64,000 nucleotides of DNA from Dryomyza anilis (GCA_951804985.1 OX638135.1:37131024-37195023); one strand, 5' to 3'. Shown: positions 21,890-34,611, counted from the stretch's first letter. Program-made: numbers and translations. The notes: a model not told the origin generated them from the sequence alone.

Positions 21890-21911
21890 AGGGGGCATTA
21901 AGGGGGATTGA
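21890..21911 (+). promoter_or_regulatory. possible old polypurine tract
   Basis: AAGGGGGCATTAAGGGGGAT stands out in A/T-rich DNA and is followed by TGAGTCCGC. It could be the PPT and LTR start of the plus-strand gypsy fragment. No matching second LTR was seen. Confidence 0.2.
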
Positions 21912-23350
21912 GTCCGCTACATTGAGTCCCTCCGCATATAAGACGACGATCTTAGCCATTGGTCTAAGGACATAATACACTAAAATTACACTAAAGCTAG
22001 TGCTACACTAAATAACTGTGTTACAAAAAAGTTGAACACTTACAAACAACATTTAATTTCAATGTTATTGCATACATAAACAATTATACTTTATTGACAC
22101 TAAGTTTAGATAAACTAGTACCACACTAAATAGTAATAGTTCAAATAATGTACCATACTTTATTTCAAGTAATTTAAATAATTTAAGATCAATCTTTTTC
22201 TTGTGACGAATGTACATAAACCATTATATAATTAACGAAAATTATATAAAGTTTATATAAGTTAGTACTAAACCACACATTTGGAAGAGTTTAAAAACAA
22301 AATTAAATTACTTGTTTGTAAAATATTCATGTAAATTTAAAATATCCGAGTGCACAAAAATTGTTATTTAGAATGACCAACAGCACTGGATACTGACTCA
22401 GAAGATGCATGATAATCGTTGGGGTCTTGGGACTTTAGTGGGGACATGTGGAAGGAGGTCTGGGTGTTATCAACAAGAAGAAGAAGTGAAGCAGAGGTCC
22501 AGCAGATTCAAATAAAGTAAAAAAAAACGAAGAAATGAAGCAGAGTGGCAGCATATTTGAAGACGTAGAAGGATGCACTAGGAGCAAACTTGTTGTTATA
22601 CCAAGCACAAGTAGATTGCAGTGATTGAATTTTAATCATAAAACTACAACTGCCAGAAACAAGATGCAGAAAACAATATTCTACATTGATCTTGAAAATG
22701 TATATAAAAAGTCAAATTATTAAGTCTTCCATCGCACATAGAGAAGAAGCAATGCAGTAACGATTTTCTGATATCAACAATTCAGAAATCCATAATATTC
22801 TAAATAAAACGACATGAGCACCAAGATGTTCCACAAAAAAGTAGTGAAGCAGATGCCGAGCGGTTTTTTGATATCAAAAATTCAGAAATCTATAGGCTAC
22901 ATAAGGTGACATGAGCACCAAGATGTTTTCAAAATGTTTGACAAGATTGCAGAAAAGAACACTCATCTCGAACGTATCGTCAACCAAGTCAACGGGACCA
23001 AAACTCTCTTGACCAACTAAGAGTCCAGCGTATGAATATGACGACGTCTACTGGAGATAACACCATTAGCAAATTCCACCAGAACCATCGAAGCCCAACA
23101 GATCCAACGCACAAATACAACGAAACATAGAAGATGAACAGGGAAAATCCGACCCAACACACAGAAGAGCAAGAGGAGAAATCTGGTCCAACAGTAGGGC
23201 ATACAAAAGTCACTCATGTAATTATTTACACCTCTCTAACCCAGATATAAAATCAATATATTCCTTTTAAAATACAAAAACACACTCGCAATACACATGC
23301 AAGTAAAAGTAAAAACGTATAAGTAAAATAATTTGAAAAAGTTTATCTAT
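21912..23350. other. unassigned sequence with short direct repeats
   Basis: No gene seen. An imperfect ~75-bp direct repeat is present at about 22760-22832 and 22858-22932 (shared GATATCAA.AATTCAGAAATC and ACATGAGCACCAAGATGTT). Minus-strand frames near 22989-23217 lack recognisable domains. Confidence 0.4.
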
Positions 23351-23351
23351 T

Positions 23352-23471
<120 letters not shown>

Positions 23472-23490
23472 TATTATTATCATTATTATT

Positions 23491-24426
23491 ATTGAAACCC
23501 ATTTAATTATTCAAACATATTTTTATAGATAACTTAAGATAAAATAACATATTATATTTATTATCACCATATTAAAATAAACATATTATCATTATTAATC
23601 TTAATATTAACTCTAAGAAAACATCATTTCTATATATTCAACAATATATTTAAGACATTTTGTAAAAAATTATCATTAATCCTAATATTAAAATAATTTT
23701 TTCCATAAGGGTAGAGGAATGTTGTGAATTAGCGCATACATTTTTCTTTTCTTTATGGTTCTTCACTATTCATTCAGTTTTCGATGTTGCTGTACATATG
23801 TTGAGCACATCATGTATTTATATCATGTTGTACTCATGTTGTACAGCAACATGTTCATAGCATTGTCCCAACGCTTCACGTTGGCAACAATGATAATAAT
23901 TTGGCAAAGCGCTAAGCTTTGCGTAGAACACACCTCTTTCAAGTTAGCTTCCACAGTTAACAAAAGCTTGCGATAATTCGGCAAAGCGCTAAAGCTTTAC
24001 TTAGACCACACCTCGTGCAATAGAATTTATCATTGCATGATTAGGGGGCTACGTTAAAATAAGCAGAGCAGCGTTTGCCAACAATTTTAATATTTCGCAA
24101 TTGGTGTCAGCCAAAAACTGCATGTCGGTCTTTCTTCAAAAGTCACGTACACCAAAATTGAGTGAAAGTGAAAACTCACTAGAACATAGTGAAAATAGAA
24201 TTTAAGAAAAGCTTGCAACGAAGGTATCGTTAATACCTTTCGTTGTAATTTAAAAGATTGTAGTTTAACCAACCTCAAGTGGAGGTACTAAAATAGTAAA
24301 AGTGTCTTTTCAACTCTAAAATTAATAAAAGTGTCTTTTCAACTCTAAAAATAAAAAAGTGTCTTTTGATTAATTAAATTGTAAAATAAATAAATGTAAA
24401 ATAAATCAACTCTAACTTTACAACTC
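23491..24426. other. unassigned, short repeats only
   Basis: An imperfect ~70-bp duplication (GGCAAAGCGCTAA-GCTTT) occurs at about 23911 and 23981, and a ~30-bp unit containing AAAGTGTCTTTTCAACTC occurs three times at 24298-24370. No gene seen. Confidence 0.5.
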
Positions 24427-24595
24427 TAACTTTACAACAAAGCTCCATCGGCACCCCTTCTGTTTCTCACATCGAGAAGAAATCCTCGCCATTTTGTGCT
24501 GATTGAAATATGATCAATTTGGTTTTCCGAGCGTTGGTCTGGAGAGATCCAAGATATTTTATGCACTCTTTTGTGTGGGAGTATTGTGCCAGCGA
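24427..24595 (-). mobile_element. LINE endonuclease fragment (RTE/CFDP2-like)
   Basis: Near-copy of 29560-29670 and 30600-30770. On the minus strand it matches part of an endonuclease domain (segment CTPSDQRSENQI-like). Too short and decayed to be functional. It joins a different repeat at about 24595. Confidence 0.65.
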
Positions 24596-24599
24596 TTGG

Positions 24600-25231
24600 A
24601 ACTCATCTTCTTCGTTTTCAATGAAATTTGCACAACTGATAAAGGGTATCGAGATATGCATTGATTAATATTTGTTTTATTTATATATATTTCGCCCACT
24701 ACTTCCAGAGATACAGTGGTTCAAATTTACCAAAAATGGGCCAAAAATCACTTTTATATGGTTGTTCATATTTCAATATCTCTTTAGATGAAATACCAGA
24801 AACTCCGTTGATGGCTCGTTTCAAAGCTAATAGAACAAGCTTTTATACCAATTAAGTTGTAACTTTTAAACTTGAACATATGGCCCGTGGTAATTACACG
24901 GTGATACAGTGAAAATATACTTGAAAAATTACCTAGTGCAAGTTATAGGCCTTGTTGACTACATCACAAATCAGCCTTAAAACTATCGGAAACACCCTCA
25001 AAATTCGGAGTTATTCCGAAAAACCCGTTTTTTGTTGGGTTTCAGTACTTATGAACGCGTAACTCAGTATTTTTTGAACCGATTTTAATTATTTAAACGG
25101 ATTTAGAAAGCAAAATATCGAATCTTTGCAGGCGAACTATTTTTATATTATGTGCTTCATATACTGTTAATGATTTTCTTAAGAATATCTAATATTTTTT
25201 TTATTTTTTTTTTTTACTTTGACTAATTTTT
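24600..25231 (+). repeat. uncharacterised repeat family R, copy 1
   Basis: Shares long blocks, reverse-complemented, with 27240-28230 and 29670-30340, e.g. TTTCGCCCACTACTTCCAGAG near 24691 and CGGAGTTATTCCGAAAAA near 25010. No coding frame. With copy 2 it makes an inverted pair around DINE-1 and a decayed RTE. Confidence 0.75.
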
Positions 25232-25914
25232 TATACCCTACACTAAGAGTGAAAGGGTATATTCAGTTTGGTACGCCGTTTGTAACACCCAGAAGGAAGC
25301 ATCTCCGGTAAGGAAAAGTATATATATTCTGGATCAGCATGACATCCTAAGTCGATTTAGCGATGTCCGTCTGTCTGTCCGTCCGTCTGTCTGTTGAAAT
25401 CCCTACTACTTTTAAAATTGAAGAGCTAGATAAATGAAACTTAGATTACTAATATACCTACGCTGTATGTGCGAAAAAATTGGCGAGATCGGTCCATTGT
25501 GACCTATGTTCCGACCACTTATGTTCAAATACCTCATATAAAATGTACATATAAAGATCAATTTTTATGTATACGTGCTTAGGTAAACTTTTTTGGTCAA
25601 ATATATATTGATATCATGCTCAAATACATGATAATAATGTTTTCCGGCGAAAAGACTTGTGGTTCACAAAAAAAAAAAATTGAAATTCGGTACACCTACC
25701 CATTTGTAAATATGGGTATCAAATGAATGGAAATTCTTCAGCGATTGAATGTTTGTAGTTATTATCAAGATTCGTATACCCTGGTGACCTATATATCACT
25801 TTGAATGGTAGGGTATTTATAGTCGGCTTAGACCGACTATAATTTTGATAATCCTAACTATCATAATTACACCTACTTTAAAAATTCCCATGTGATCTAA
25901 CCTTCCCAACTGGT
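25232..25914 (+). mobile_element. DINE-1/mini-me-like element 1
   Basis: Non-autonomous Helitron-like element of flies. Starts TATACCCTACACTAAGAGTG with self-complementary flanks, has a TA run and the conserved core (GATCAGCATGAC...TCGATTTAGCGATG) and a GTCT/GTCC microsatellite near 25365-25395. It ends with a TATAGTCGG...CCGACTATA hairpin near 25817-25840 and CCCAACTGG. Three further copies in the window share both ends. Confidence 0.9.
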
Positions 25915-26119
25915 TTTTTTATTAAATTAACTATGAAATTATATATTTGTATATATACTTTTAAAGACAAATTTATTTTTAATAAATTAGTCTTTAATTT
26001 TTATAAATCGTATTGAAATTTTTAAAGTTATAAGACTTTATTTGAAAAAAAATAGATGAGAATAAAAAATTTAATCGAATAAAATACTTTAAATAAGTTT
26101 AAGTAAGCTTTTAAGTAAT

Positions 26120-26965
26120 CCCATCGTCAACAGACTGATTGGACCTTCTCAGTGCGGATTGAGACATGAATAGTCCACCATAGATCAGATGTTTACATTA
26201 CGCCAAATCCTGGAAAAGACCAAAAAGAGGCAGCCCACCCCTGCTCGTTGACTACAAAAAAACATTCCGATAAGAAGTCGCCAATAGCCACCATGTCTGA
26301 GTTTACTATACCTGCGATACTATAAGGCTTTGCAGGATGACCCTGAGTGACACACATTGCACAGTGAGAATTGGGAACAACCTCACTGATACGTTTAATA
26401 CCGAACGAGGTTTCAGACAAGGCGATTCCCAATCGTGTCACTTAATAATGGAGAAGATTGTAAGAGCTGCCCAACTTCATCACAATGACACTATCTTCAA
26501 CAAGAGTACCATGCTGCTCGGGTATGCTGATGATATCGAGTTATAAAGGACTTCGTCTAACATCAGTCTTTAGATAAGCCGATGAATAATTCTTGCCAAC
26601 AGTTGATACTTTCGACTCAGTAGGCAATTGAGGAGCAGAGCCATCTCTCGACGAACAAAAATTGCGCTCTATAAGTCACACATCATGTGAGTCCTCCTCT
26701 ATGGCGCTGAGGCATTAACGGTTACCAACACCGATGAGCGATCTTTAGGAGCGTTCGAGAAAAGATTCTTCGGAAAATATACGCAAACATTGACATAGTC
26801 AGGCGCATAAAGATCCAGCGTCTACGCACATGTCTGAACGTATGGATGAAAGCGCTCCAACAAAAACGGTGTTACATTCTGTACCCTCGAGGTGGTCAAC
26901 GTAGGAGTGTCCGAATCTCCGGTAAAGCAACCAAGTGCCAGACTATCTGACAACTCTTGCAGTGC
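26120..26965 (+). pseudogene. decayed RTE reverse transcriptase fragment (copy C)
   Basis: Homologous to 41918-43060 of the intact RTE at about 80 per cent identity, with several deletions (one of about 0.2 kb after the RT motif). The readable part, 26337-26546, includes GFRQGD and GYADDIE, the YADD motif region. It is far older than the two other RTE copies. Confidence 0.85.
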
Positions 26966-28269
26966 AAAACGTAAAATATATAGAAAATCGATTGACAAAC
27001 GTTTATTTTCTATAATTGATTCAAAAATGGATTCAAAATAGTATATATGATAATTTTCCCACTTTGCATAAAGTTTAATAACTTTTACAATTTTTCATCG
27101 ATTCTGATAAATAAAACTTAGTTTTACTCAAAATAAAAATGTGACAAAGTTTTTATACGTCCGTATTAACAAGTATATATTTTCTGAAAGCTACATTATT
27201 CTTCTTTCTAAAACTGTTTACTGTACTCGAACTACCCTTAAAACGGTTTTTTCCGAATAACTCCGAATTTTGAGGGTGTTCCCGTAAATTTTATTTCTGA
27301 TTTCTGATCTCCTCAACAAGGCGTTTTTCAAGTGTATAAAAAATGTGCTATTTTGTAACACTGTGTTATCCGTGCACTTTAAAATGGATGTCCTTAAAAA
27401 GGCCCCTTTTTAAAATTCTGAAAAAAATCACATATTTTGGTTGATTTAATATAAATGTTCATGCCAAATTTCGAGATGGTATATTGATGGCATCATATTT
27501 TAAAAATTATTTATTTGAATTTTATAATATTTTTTTGTATTGAAAAAAAAAATATTTTTTTCAAAAGTAAAATTTGCAATAATTTTTGAATGATTTTGTA
27601 ACTCTGATTTCGATTTGTCTCTAGTTATTGAGATATATACCATTTTTCGAAAATCGTAAAAACTATATGGCAAAATCAATATCTCAAAAACTAGATTGAA
27701 TATGATAAAACTGACTTCATTTTAGAAATCAGAGTTACATATATATTCAGGAATTATTACAACTCTTACTGTAGAATTTTTTTTTTTATATACAGAATGT
27801 ACATAAAAATTTAGAAAATTATTTTTTCAAATATGATGCCATCAAAATACCATCTTGAAATTTTGCATGAACATAATAATAAATTGATGAAAACTTAGGA
27901 TTTTTTTCAGAATTTTAAAAAGGGTTGTTTTTAAGGACATCAATTTTGAATTGAAAGGATAATGACTACGGACCACATGCTCACGTTTAGAAGTTAGAAC
28001 TTAATTTTTCTGTTCTATTAGTTTTAAAACAAACCGTCAATGGAGTTTCTAGCATTTCTAGTTTAAGAGATATTTAAATATGAACAATCATACAAAAGTG
28101 ATTTTTGGCACATTTTTTGTAACTTTGAGCCACCTCTGGAAGTAGTGGGCGAAAAAAATAAAAACAAAATTGGTCAGAACATATCTGGATACCCTTTATC
28201 AGTTGCCCAAATTTTATTGAAATCCAAAAGGTAAAATCTCAAATTTCACATTTTTTGGTCGATTTAGTG
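26966..28269 (-). repeat. repeat family R, copy 2
   Basis: Reverse-complement relative of 24600-25231. The part from 27566 is also a near-copy of 29671-30340. Non-coding, AT-rich. Confidence 0.7.
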
Positions 28270-28880
28270 TGGAATTGCTCATAAAACATATTTATCAATA
28301 TTTGTGTGTCTGTCCACCAAAGCTGTTCATATTGAGGTTGTGTCAGATCTTTAAACAGCAGCATTTATAGTAGCGTTAAAAAGGATGATTGAAAGAAGAG
28401 GGTTACCTACCGATAATGCCACCAATTTTGTAGACGCCAATACCAAAATAGCAGAAATCAAGGAATTCCTTTTTAACTCCAAAAACCAACAATTTATCAC
28501 CACCCAGGGCAACCCACTTTGGCGGCTTGTGAGAAGCCGCAGTGAAATCAGCAAAGGGTCATTTAAACATAACTCTGATGAACGCACGTATTACCTTTGA
28601 GGAGTTAATAACAGCGCTTATTGAAATTAAAGCTATAATGAATTCGTGCCCAATATCACCTCTATCTTCTGACCCGAGTGATTTTGAGGCTTTTACACCT
28701 GGCCACTTTATCATTGGGAGTTCTCTTAAGGCACTTCCAGAACTCCAAGTTCGAACCAAGTGGACAGACAAAGCAAACGTCAATGTAGGATCACTAGTCA
28801 TCATACATGAAGATAACATGCCCCCAGTTATTAACATCATTTTTGGCAAAGATGAAAAAGCCAGAGTCGTCGATTTGTAA
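28270..28880 (+). pseudogene. BEL/Pao integrase fragment
   Basis: Two offset frames give BEL/Pao-type integrase sequence: CLSTKAVHIEVVSDL near 28310, a GLPTDNATNFV segment (28400) corresponding to the second catalytic Asp region, then LTFEEL-like and NSCPISPLSSDPSDFEAFTPGHF (28630-28700), the hallmark C-terminal block of BEL/Pao integrases. An in-frame stop follows VVSDL, and a frameshift near 28560 separates the parts. No RT, protease or LTR nearby, so it is an orphan piece. Confidence 0.8.
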
Positions 28881-29179
28881 AATGCACTCATACCTGCATG
28901 AAAGCTATACTTTTCAGGGACCCAGGATGTTTGGTCAACGTAGTCACTAGTTAATTAAATCAATGTTTGTTAATTTGTCATGAATTTTCTGTACTAAACT
29001 TGGGCCTTATTTGAACATTTATATTAATGCGCCTATGTGCAAAACTTAGCTGTATCATTACATAGCAAAACTTTCCAATTTTTCTGCACTTATAAGCTTT
29101 GTTGTTTTTAAGAAACTTTACGGCATTTTTAATCTCTAATAATGTATTACAACTTATGTCTATTTTATCTCTTTCCGCG
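28881..29179. other. no gene seen
   Basis: Spacer between the BEL/Pao piece and a LINE piece; nothing recognised. Confidence 0.5.
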
Positions 29180-29670
29180 TGACTAGTACACTCGCATTGC
29201 CACTCTGATTATGTGTTGGTAATGGATAATATATTTTTATAATATTTTGTCCAAATTTTAAGTTGTTCCTCTTTAGCAGTTATTAAAACACCATTAACCT
29301 TCAAATTACGGCTGGAGATAAAGATCCGACAGGTCAGTTGTTTTGTTATTTTGTACAGATCCCTTGATCTATTGGTTTCCGCTGCGGATTGAGATTCTGC
29401 TAACAGATTTTCACCCACATTCGCTTATCTTGTCTTGCACTTTTCTTACTCTGCGGTCAATGTTTGTAATTTTTCTGTAGCGAATTTCCTTCGATATAAC
29501 TGAATTCTGTTTTGCTTGATTGCAGCAATTTTAAGCCTTATCTCCCCAGTAATAAGGTGATGGTCTGAAGCTCCATCGGCACCCCTTTTCTCACATCGAT
29601 AAGAGAGCCCCGCCATTTTCTGCTGATTAAAATATGAACAATTTGGTTTTCCGAGCGTTGGTCTGGAGAG
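29180..29670 (-). pseudogene. LINE fragment: endonuclease C-terminus and linker
   Basis: Minus strand. Contains the endonuclease end with GADGASDHHLITGE (SDH is a catalytic motif) near 29560, then a linker with RDLYKITKQLT near 29360 and VNGVLITAKEEQLKIW near 29270, typical between endonuclease and RT in RTE/CFDP2-like LINEs. Several stops. Cut at 29670 by a different repeat. Confidence 0.75.
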
Positions 29671-30538
29671 AGTAAAATTTGCAATAATTTTTGAATGATT
29701 TTGTAACTCTGACTTCGTTTTGTCTCTAGTTATTGAGATATATACCATTTTTCGAAAATCGTAAAAACTATATGCCAAAATCAATATCTCAAAACTAGAT
29801 TGAATATGATAAAACTGACTTTATTTTAGAAATCAGATATTTAGGAATTATTACAACTTATACTGTAGAATTTTTTGTTTTTTTTATATACAAAATATAA
29901 ATAAAAATTTAGAAAATTATTTTTTGAAATATGATGCCATCAAAATATCATCTTGAAATTTTGCATGAACATTTATAATGAATTGACGAAAACTTAGAAT
30001 TTTTTTCAGAATTTTAAAAAGGGTTCTTATTAAGGACATCAATTTTGAAATGAAAGGATAATGACTACGGACCACATGTTCACGTTTAAAAGTTACAACT
30101 TAATTTTTCTGTTCTATTAACTTTAAAACAAATCATCAATGGAGTTTCTAGCATTTATAGTTTAAGAGATATTTAAATATGAACCATCATACAAAAGAAA
30201 TTTTTGGCCCATTTTTTGTAACTTTGAGCCACCTCTGGAAGTAGTGGGCGAAAAAAATAAAAAAAAAATTGGTCAGAACATATCTGGATACCCTTTATCA
30301 GTTAGCCAAATTTTATTGAAATCCAAAAGGAAAAATCTCAAATTTGACTTTTTTTGGTCGATTTGGTATGGAATGGCCCATAAAACATATTTATCAATAT
30401 TTGCGTGTCTGTCCACCAAAGCTGTTCATATTGAGGTTGTGTCAGATCTTTAAACAGCAGCATTTATAGCAGCGTTCAAAAGGATGATTGAATGAAGAGG
30501 GTTGCCTACCGATAGTGCCACCAATTTTGTAGACGCCA
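29671..30538 (+). repeat. 0.87-kb duplication of 27566-28439 (repeat R plus BEL/Pao start)
   Basis: About 95 per cent identical to 27566-28439, including the junction between repeat R and the BEL/Pao integrase start (CLSTKAVHIEVVSDL near 30410). It ends exactly where LINE endonuclease sequence resumes. It is flanked on both sides by the same ~160-bp LINE segment (29512-29670 and 30549-30713). Confidence 0.85.
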
Positions 30539-30540
30539 TT

Positions 30541-30925
30541 GCAGCAATTTGCTTGATTGCAGCAATTTTAAGCCTTATCTCCCCAGTAATAAGGTGATGG
30601 TCTGAAGCTTCATCGGCACCCCTTCTGTTTCTCACATCGAGAAGAGAGCCCCGCCATTTTCTGCTGATTAAAATATGAACAATTTGGTTTTCCGAGCGTT
30701 GGTCTGGAGAGACCCAAGATATTTTATGCACTCTTTTGTGTGGGAGTATTGTGCCTCCAATCACCAAATTATATTTTGAACAGAACTGTGTAAACAATTG
30801 TCCATTTTCCGTTATTCTACAAAAGCCATGTGGCCCCATTATATTTTCAATATTTTTGTTATCACAGCCAACTTGTGCATTCAGATATCCCATCAGTATG
30901 AGTATGTCGCCTTTGTGTAAAATGG
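30541..30925 (-). pseudogene. LINE endonuclease fragment (RTE/CFDP2-like)
   Basis: Open minus-strand frame from 30929. It shows the DFNA position as GYLNAQVG (catalytic Asp replaced by Tyr-Leu), NLVIGGT, PHKRVHKISWVSPDQRSENQI, and RGADEASDHHLI with the SDH motif. The loss of the Asp-Phe-Asn motif makes it inactive. It overlaps the edge of the downstream LTR by a few bases. Confidence 0.75.
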
Positions 30926-31842
30926 ACACGTGCGTGCTTTTAATTTTAAAACGAATGTTTATTAATATATTTAAAAGTATGTATTAAAAACAATATAAAA
31001 AAGTTTATTTAAAGGTAAGCAAATGAAATTATAACCAGTTGGGAAGGTTAGATCACATGGGAAATTTTAAAGTAAGTGTAATTATGATAGTTAGGATTAT
31101 CAAAATTATAGTCGGTCTAAGCCGACTATAAATACCCTACACATATGTGTGGTTACCATTCAAAGTGATATATAGGTCACCAGGGTATACGAATCCTGAA
31201 AATAACTACAAACATTCAATCGCTGAAGAATTTCCATTCATTTGATACCCATGTTTACAAATGGGTAGGTGTACCGAATTTCGATTTTTTTTTTGTGAAC
31301 CACAAGTCTTTTTTCCGGAAAACATTATTATAATGTATTTGAGCATGATATCAATATATATTTGACCAAAAAAGTTTACCTAAGCACGTATACATAAAAA
31401 TTGATCTTTATATGTACATTTTATATGATGTATTTGAACATAAGTGGTCGGATCATAGGTCACAATGGACCGACCTCGCCAATTTTTTCGCACATACAGC
31501 GTAGGTATATTAGTAATCTAAGTTATAAGTTTAATTTATCTAGCTCTTCAATTTTAAAAGTAGTAGGGATTTCAACAGACAGACGGACAGACGGACAGCG
31601 CTAAATCGACTCAGGAGGTCATGCTGATCAAGAATATATATACTTTTCCATACCGGAGATGCTTCCTTCTGGGTGTTACAAACGGCGTACCAAACTGAAT
31701 ATGCCCTTTCACTCTTAGTGTAGGGTATAAAAAGTATAATGTTGGCGCAACGCACGTCCGTTCGCCTATGCGGTCGAGTAGCAACTAACTACCAGCAGCA
31801 AATGTTTGCTCATCACAGTCGGCCACTCCTGAGTTTGTAGCG
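30924..31842 (-). repeat. 3' LTR of second gypsy element, split by DINE-1
   Basis: 30924-31034 plus 31730-31842 match 46272-46482 continuously. On the minus strand it starts TGTGATGAGCAAAC and ends near CCATTTTACA. The middle 0.7 kb is a DINE-1. Confidence 0.8.
31035..31729 (-). mobile_element. DINE-1/mini-me-like element 2
   Basis: Same ends as element 1, reversed: starts CCAGTTGGGAAGG, hairpin TATAGTCGG...CCGACTATA near 31109, GACAGACGGACAGACG tract near 31575, ends TAGTGTAGGGTATA. The empty site is visible in the sister LTR at about 46379-46399, and no target duplication is evident, as expected of Helitron-like insertion. Confidence 0.9.
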
Positions 31843-31957
31843 ACGTCGCTTCACATCATCAAGATCATCTTCGTCAGAACCGTCATCAGAATCATCATCG
31901 TTGCACCAATGCTTCAATTCGTCCGACGCAAAAACAGATTTGTAGTGACGCTGTTTT

Positions 31958-32858
31958 CTACGGGAACCCAGTAAACCTGTCGTTATTCAAAATTTCGGAG
32001 ACAACAAAAGGACCTTTGAACCTAGGCTCTAACTTCCGCGAATCTCCTGTGCTTCCAAGTTCACTTTCTACCAACACTAGATCTCCTTTCTTATACACCT
32101 TTGCCTTGGCATGCGAATGATCATAGCGTGCCTTCGCTTGGACTCGATGCTTTTTTATTTCTGCTGCTATATTTTTACGAGTCACATATATTTTTTTCTG
32201 GATCAACAACAGCGCCGTCGTCATTTTTCAAAAAACTTGTTGGCTATGATGTCACGCAGTTGAAATCCATACACAACTTCATGCGGACTACGTCCAGTTG
32301 AATTGCTTTTAAGTGAATTTAACACCCACGGAATGTCGCGCAGCTTTCGATCCCAAACGTTATCCTCCGGCGTAGACGGTCTCAACATCGACAAAATGGT
32401 TCTATTCATCCACTCCACTTGCCCGTTGGCTCTTGGTGTTCGCACAGCGTTGAGAATATGATTAATTCCATGATCTTTGCAGTATTTCTCGAAGTCCTTA
32501 GAATAAAATGATGTTCCTCTATCGCTGACAAGACGCTCAGGCATGCCGAAATATTCGCTCAACTCATTTAGCATAGTAACACATGTTTCGTTGATGTATC
32601 TTTCACTGGGCGAATCAACACATATTTAGAAAACGCAGCAATCATCACAAAAATATGTTCATTTCTTCGGCTGCTTCTCAGAAACGGTCCAAGGTGGTCG
32701 ACGTGAACCATATTAAAAGGTATCGGCTCGACATCACTGAAATGGTACTCGCCTTCCTTTCGTCCTCCGGGTTGTTTAGCAAATGCACAGTCAACACAAG
32801 TCTTCAGATATGACTTTGCAAAATTTCGCATACGAGGGAACCAAAGTAGTTGTTTCAA
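31958..32858 (-). pseudogene. integrase of second gypsy element
   Basis: Three overlapping minus-strand frames. 32858-32568 has the CVDCAFAKQPGGRKEG zinc end and VDHLGPF (first catalytic Asp). 32574-32221 has LVSDRGTSF (second Asp), TPRANGQVEWMNR (Glu), and 32224-31958 has the C-terminal KGDLVLVE and KGPFVVSE module. At least two frameshifts separate them. Inactive. Confidence 0.85.
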
Positions 32859-32999
32859 TTTTCCAGTGTTCTCTCCAAACTTAGATGTCCACTGTTATCA
32901 TGAGCATCACGCAATACACGCCAAAGCTACATCTTCGGTACAACCCACAGCTTATTGTTTTCAACTTTTCGATACAACCTGCCACTTTCAACAACAACA

Positions 33000-34611
33000 T
33001 CTGCAACCATTAGTTTATCATTAGCTTTTACTCCATCGACGATACTCTTGATGTCGTTGTCTTGCAACTGCATACTGAACAGAAAGTCACCTTCATCTAA
33101 AACATTTTCGACACTTTCAACGATGCTGTTTCCAACTCATGCGGCTGTTCATTTGGCATGCGACTTAACGCATCGACGTTTGTCATACGTTTTTCAGCAC
33201 GATGTTCAATGTCAAGGTCGTAATCCTGTATGCGCAACCATCAACGCGCTATTCTTGGAATTAATTCTTGCTTTTGCATTGCTGTTTTGATAGCGCTACA
33301 ATCGATGATTACTTTAACTCGTATGCCACATACATAATATTTAAATCTTTCCAGCGAGTCTACACCGACCAATGTCTCCAGCTCGTAGCTATGAAACTTA
33401 TTTTCTTCAGGACTCGTCGATCGACTAAAGTACGCTACTGGCTTCTAGTTTTCACCTTCACGGTGCAATAAGACACCAGCTAATCCGATTGAGTTCGCAT
33501 CTGTGTGTACTTAATGTTCCGCATTGACGTCGTACGCTGTTAGCACCGACTCAGACACTGAAGCATTTTTCAGTTGTTGAAAAGCACTTTCTTGTCGCGT
33601 TGTCCATTCAAATCTTTGATCTTTTCTTAATAACAGGCGCAGCGGCTCTGCAATTACAGCAAAACCTGGTTAGAATTTGCGAAAATGTCCACTGAGACCT
33701 AAAAATCGTCGGACTTCAGTCACATTAAGCGGCGTTGCAAAATTTTGAATCAACGCTGTCTTCGCCACGCCAGGGATAATGCCATCGAGTGATAATTTAT
33801 GTCCCAAAAATTCTAGAGACTGTTTTAAAAACTCACATTTCGACAAATTTAATGTCAACTCCGATTCGCGCAAAACACTGAGTACTCGTTCCAATTTTTC
33901 AAACATTTCGTCGATCGTGTTAGCTCCAATGAGAATATCGTCCATGTAATGTATCATGTCATTTTTCTGCACCTTTTAATTTATTTTTGCGAAGGGCATC
34001 CTCTTGAATTCATACAACCCTTCTGTTGTAATAAATGCTGTATACCTGTGACTCGATTGCTCTATTGGAATCTGGTAATAACCACTATTCATGTCCAACG
34101 TCGTCATAAACTTGTATCGCGCTGCTTTTTGTAACTGCTCTGCTATATTTGGTGTCGGGTGGATTTCTTTTCGAATATGTTCGTTCATCCGGCGATAGTC
34201 TATGCACAACTGATCACCACCGTTTTTCTTTTTAACTAGAAGTACCGGAATCGCGTATACTGACTCAGATTTTTCAATAATGTCATTATCGATTAATTCT
34301 CGTATCATTTTCTCGATGACAACCTTTTTAGGTTCGGGCACACGATAAGGTGTTTGCGATATCGGTTTTTCACAATCTAGTTTTATATCAAATTTAATTG
34401 AAACAGTTTTTCTAATGTCACTGATATCCTTCGAGAACACGTCACAAAATCTATTTAACACTGCGATTAACTGATCTTTCACGTCATTGTTTTCGTTATT
34501 ATACTGTATATCGCTTTTATTTATTGTTTTTAACGAAATTTTAGTGTTTACATTTTTAACTTTTTCAAATGTACCGAAGAACATCTGTGGACAAAAATTC
34601 ATCGCCAACAA
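33000..34611 (-). pseudogene. reverse transcriptase and RNase H of second gypsy element
   Basis: 34611-33976 holds the N-terminal RT half (LVKKKNGGDQLCIDYRRMN, TTLDMNSGYYQIPI). 33972-33670 continues with the catalytic HYMDDILIGAN and GHKLSLDGI. RNase H is traceable at about 33560-33150 (HTDANSIGLAGVL, PVAYFSRS, ending VDALSRMPNE) in broken frames. A frameshift near 33975 lies between the RT halves. The YMDD variant instead of YLDD suggests a mdg3- or 412-like lineage rather than that of the first element. Confidence 0.85.
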
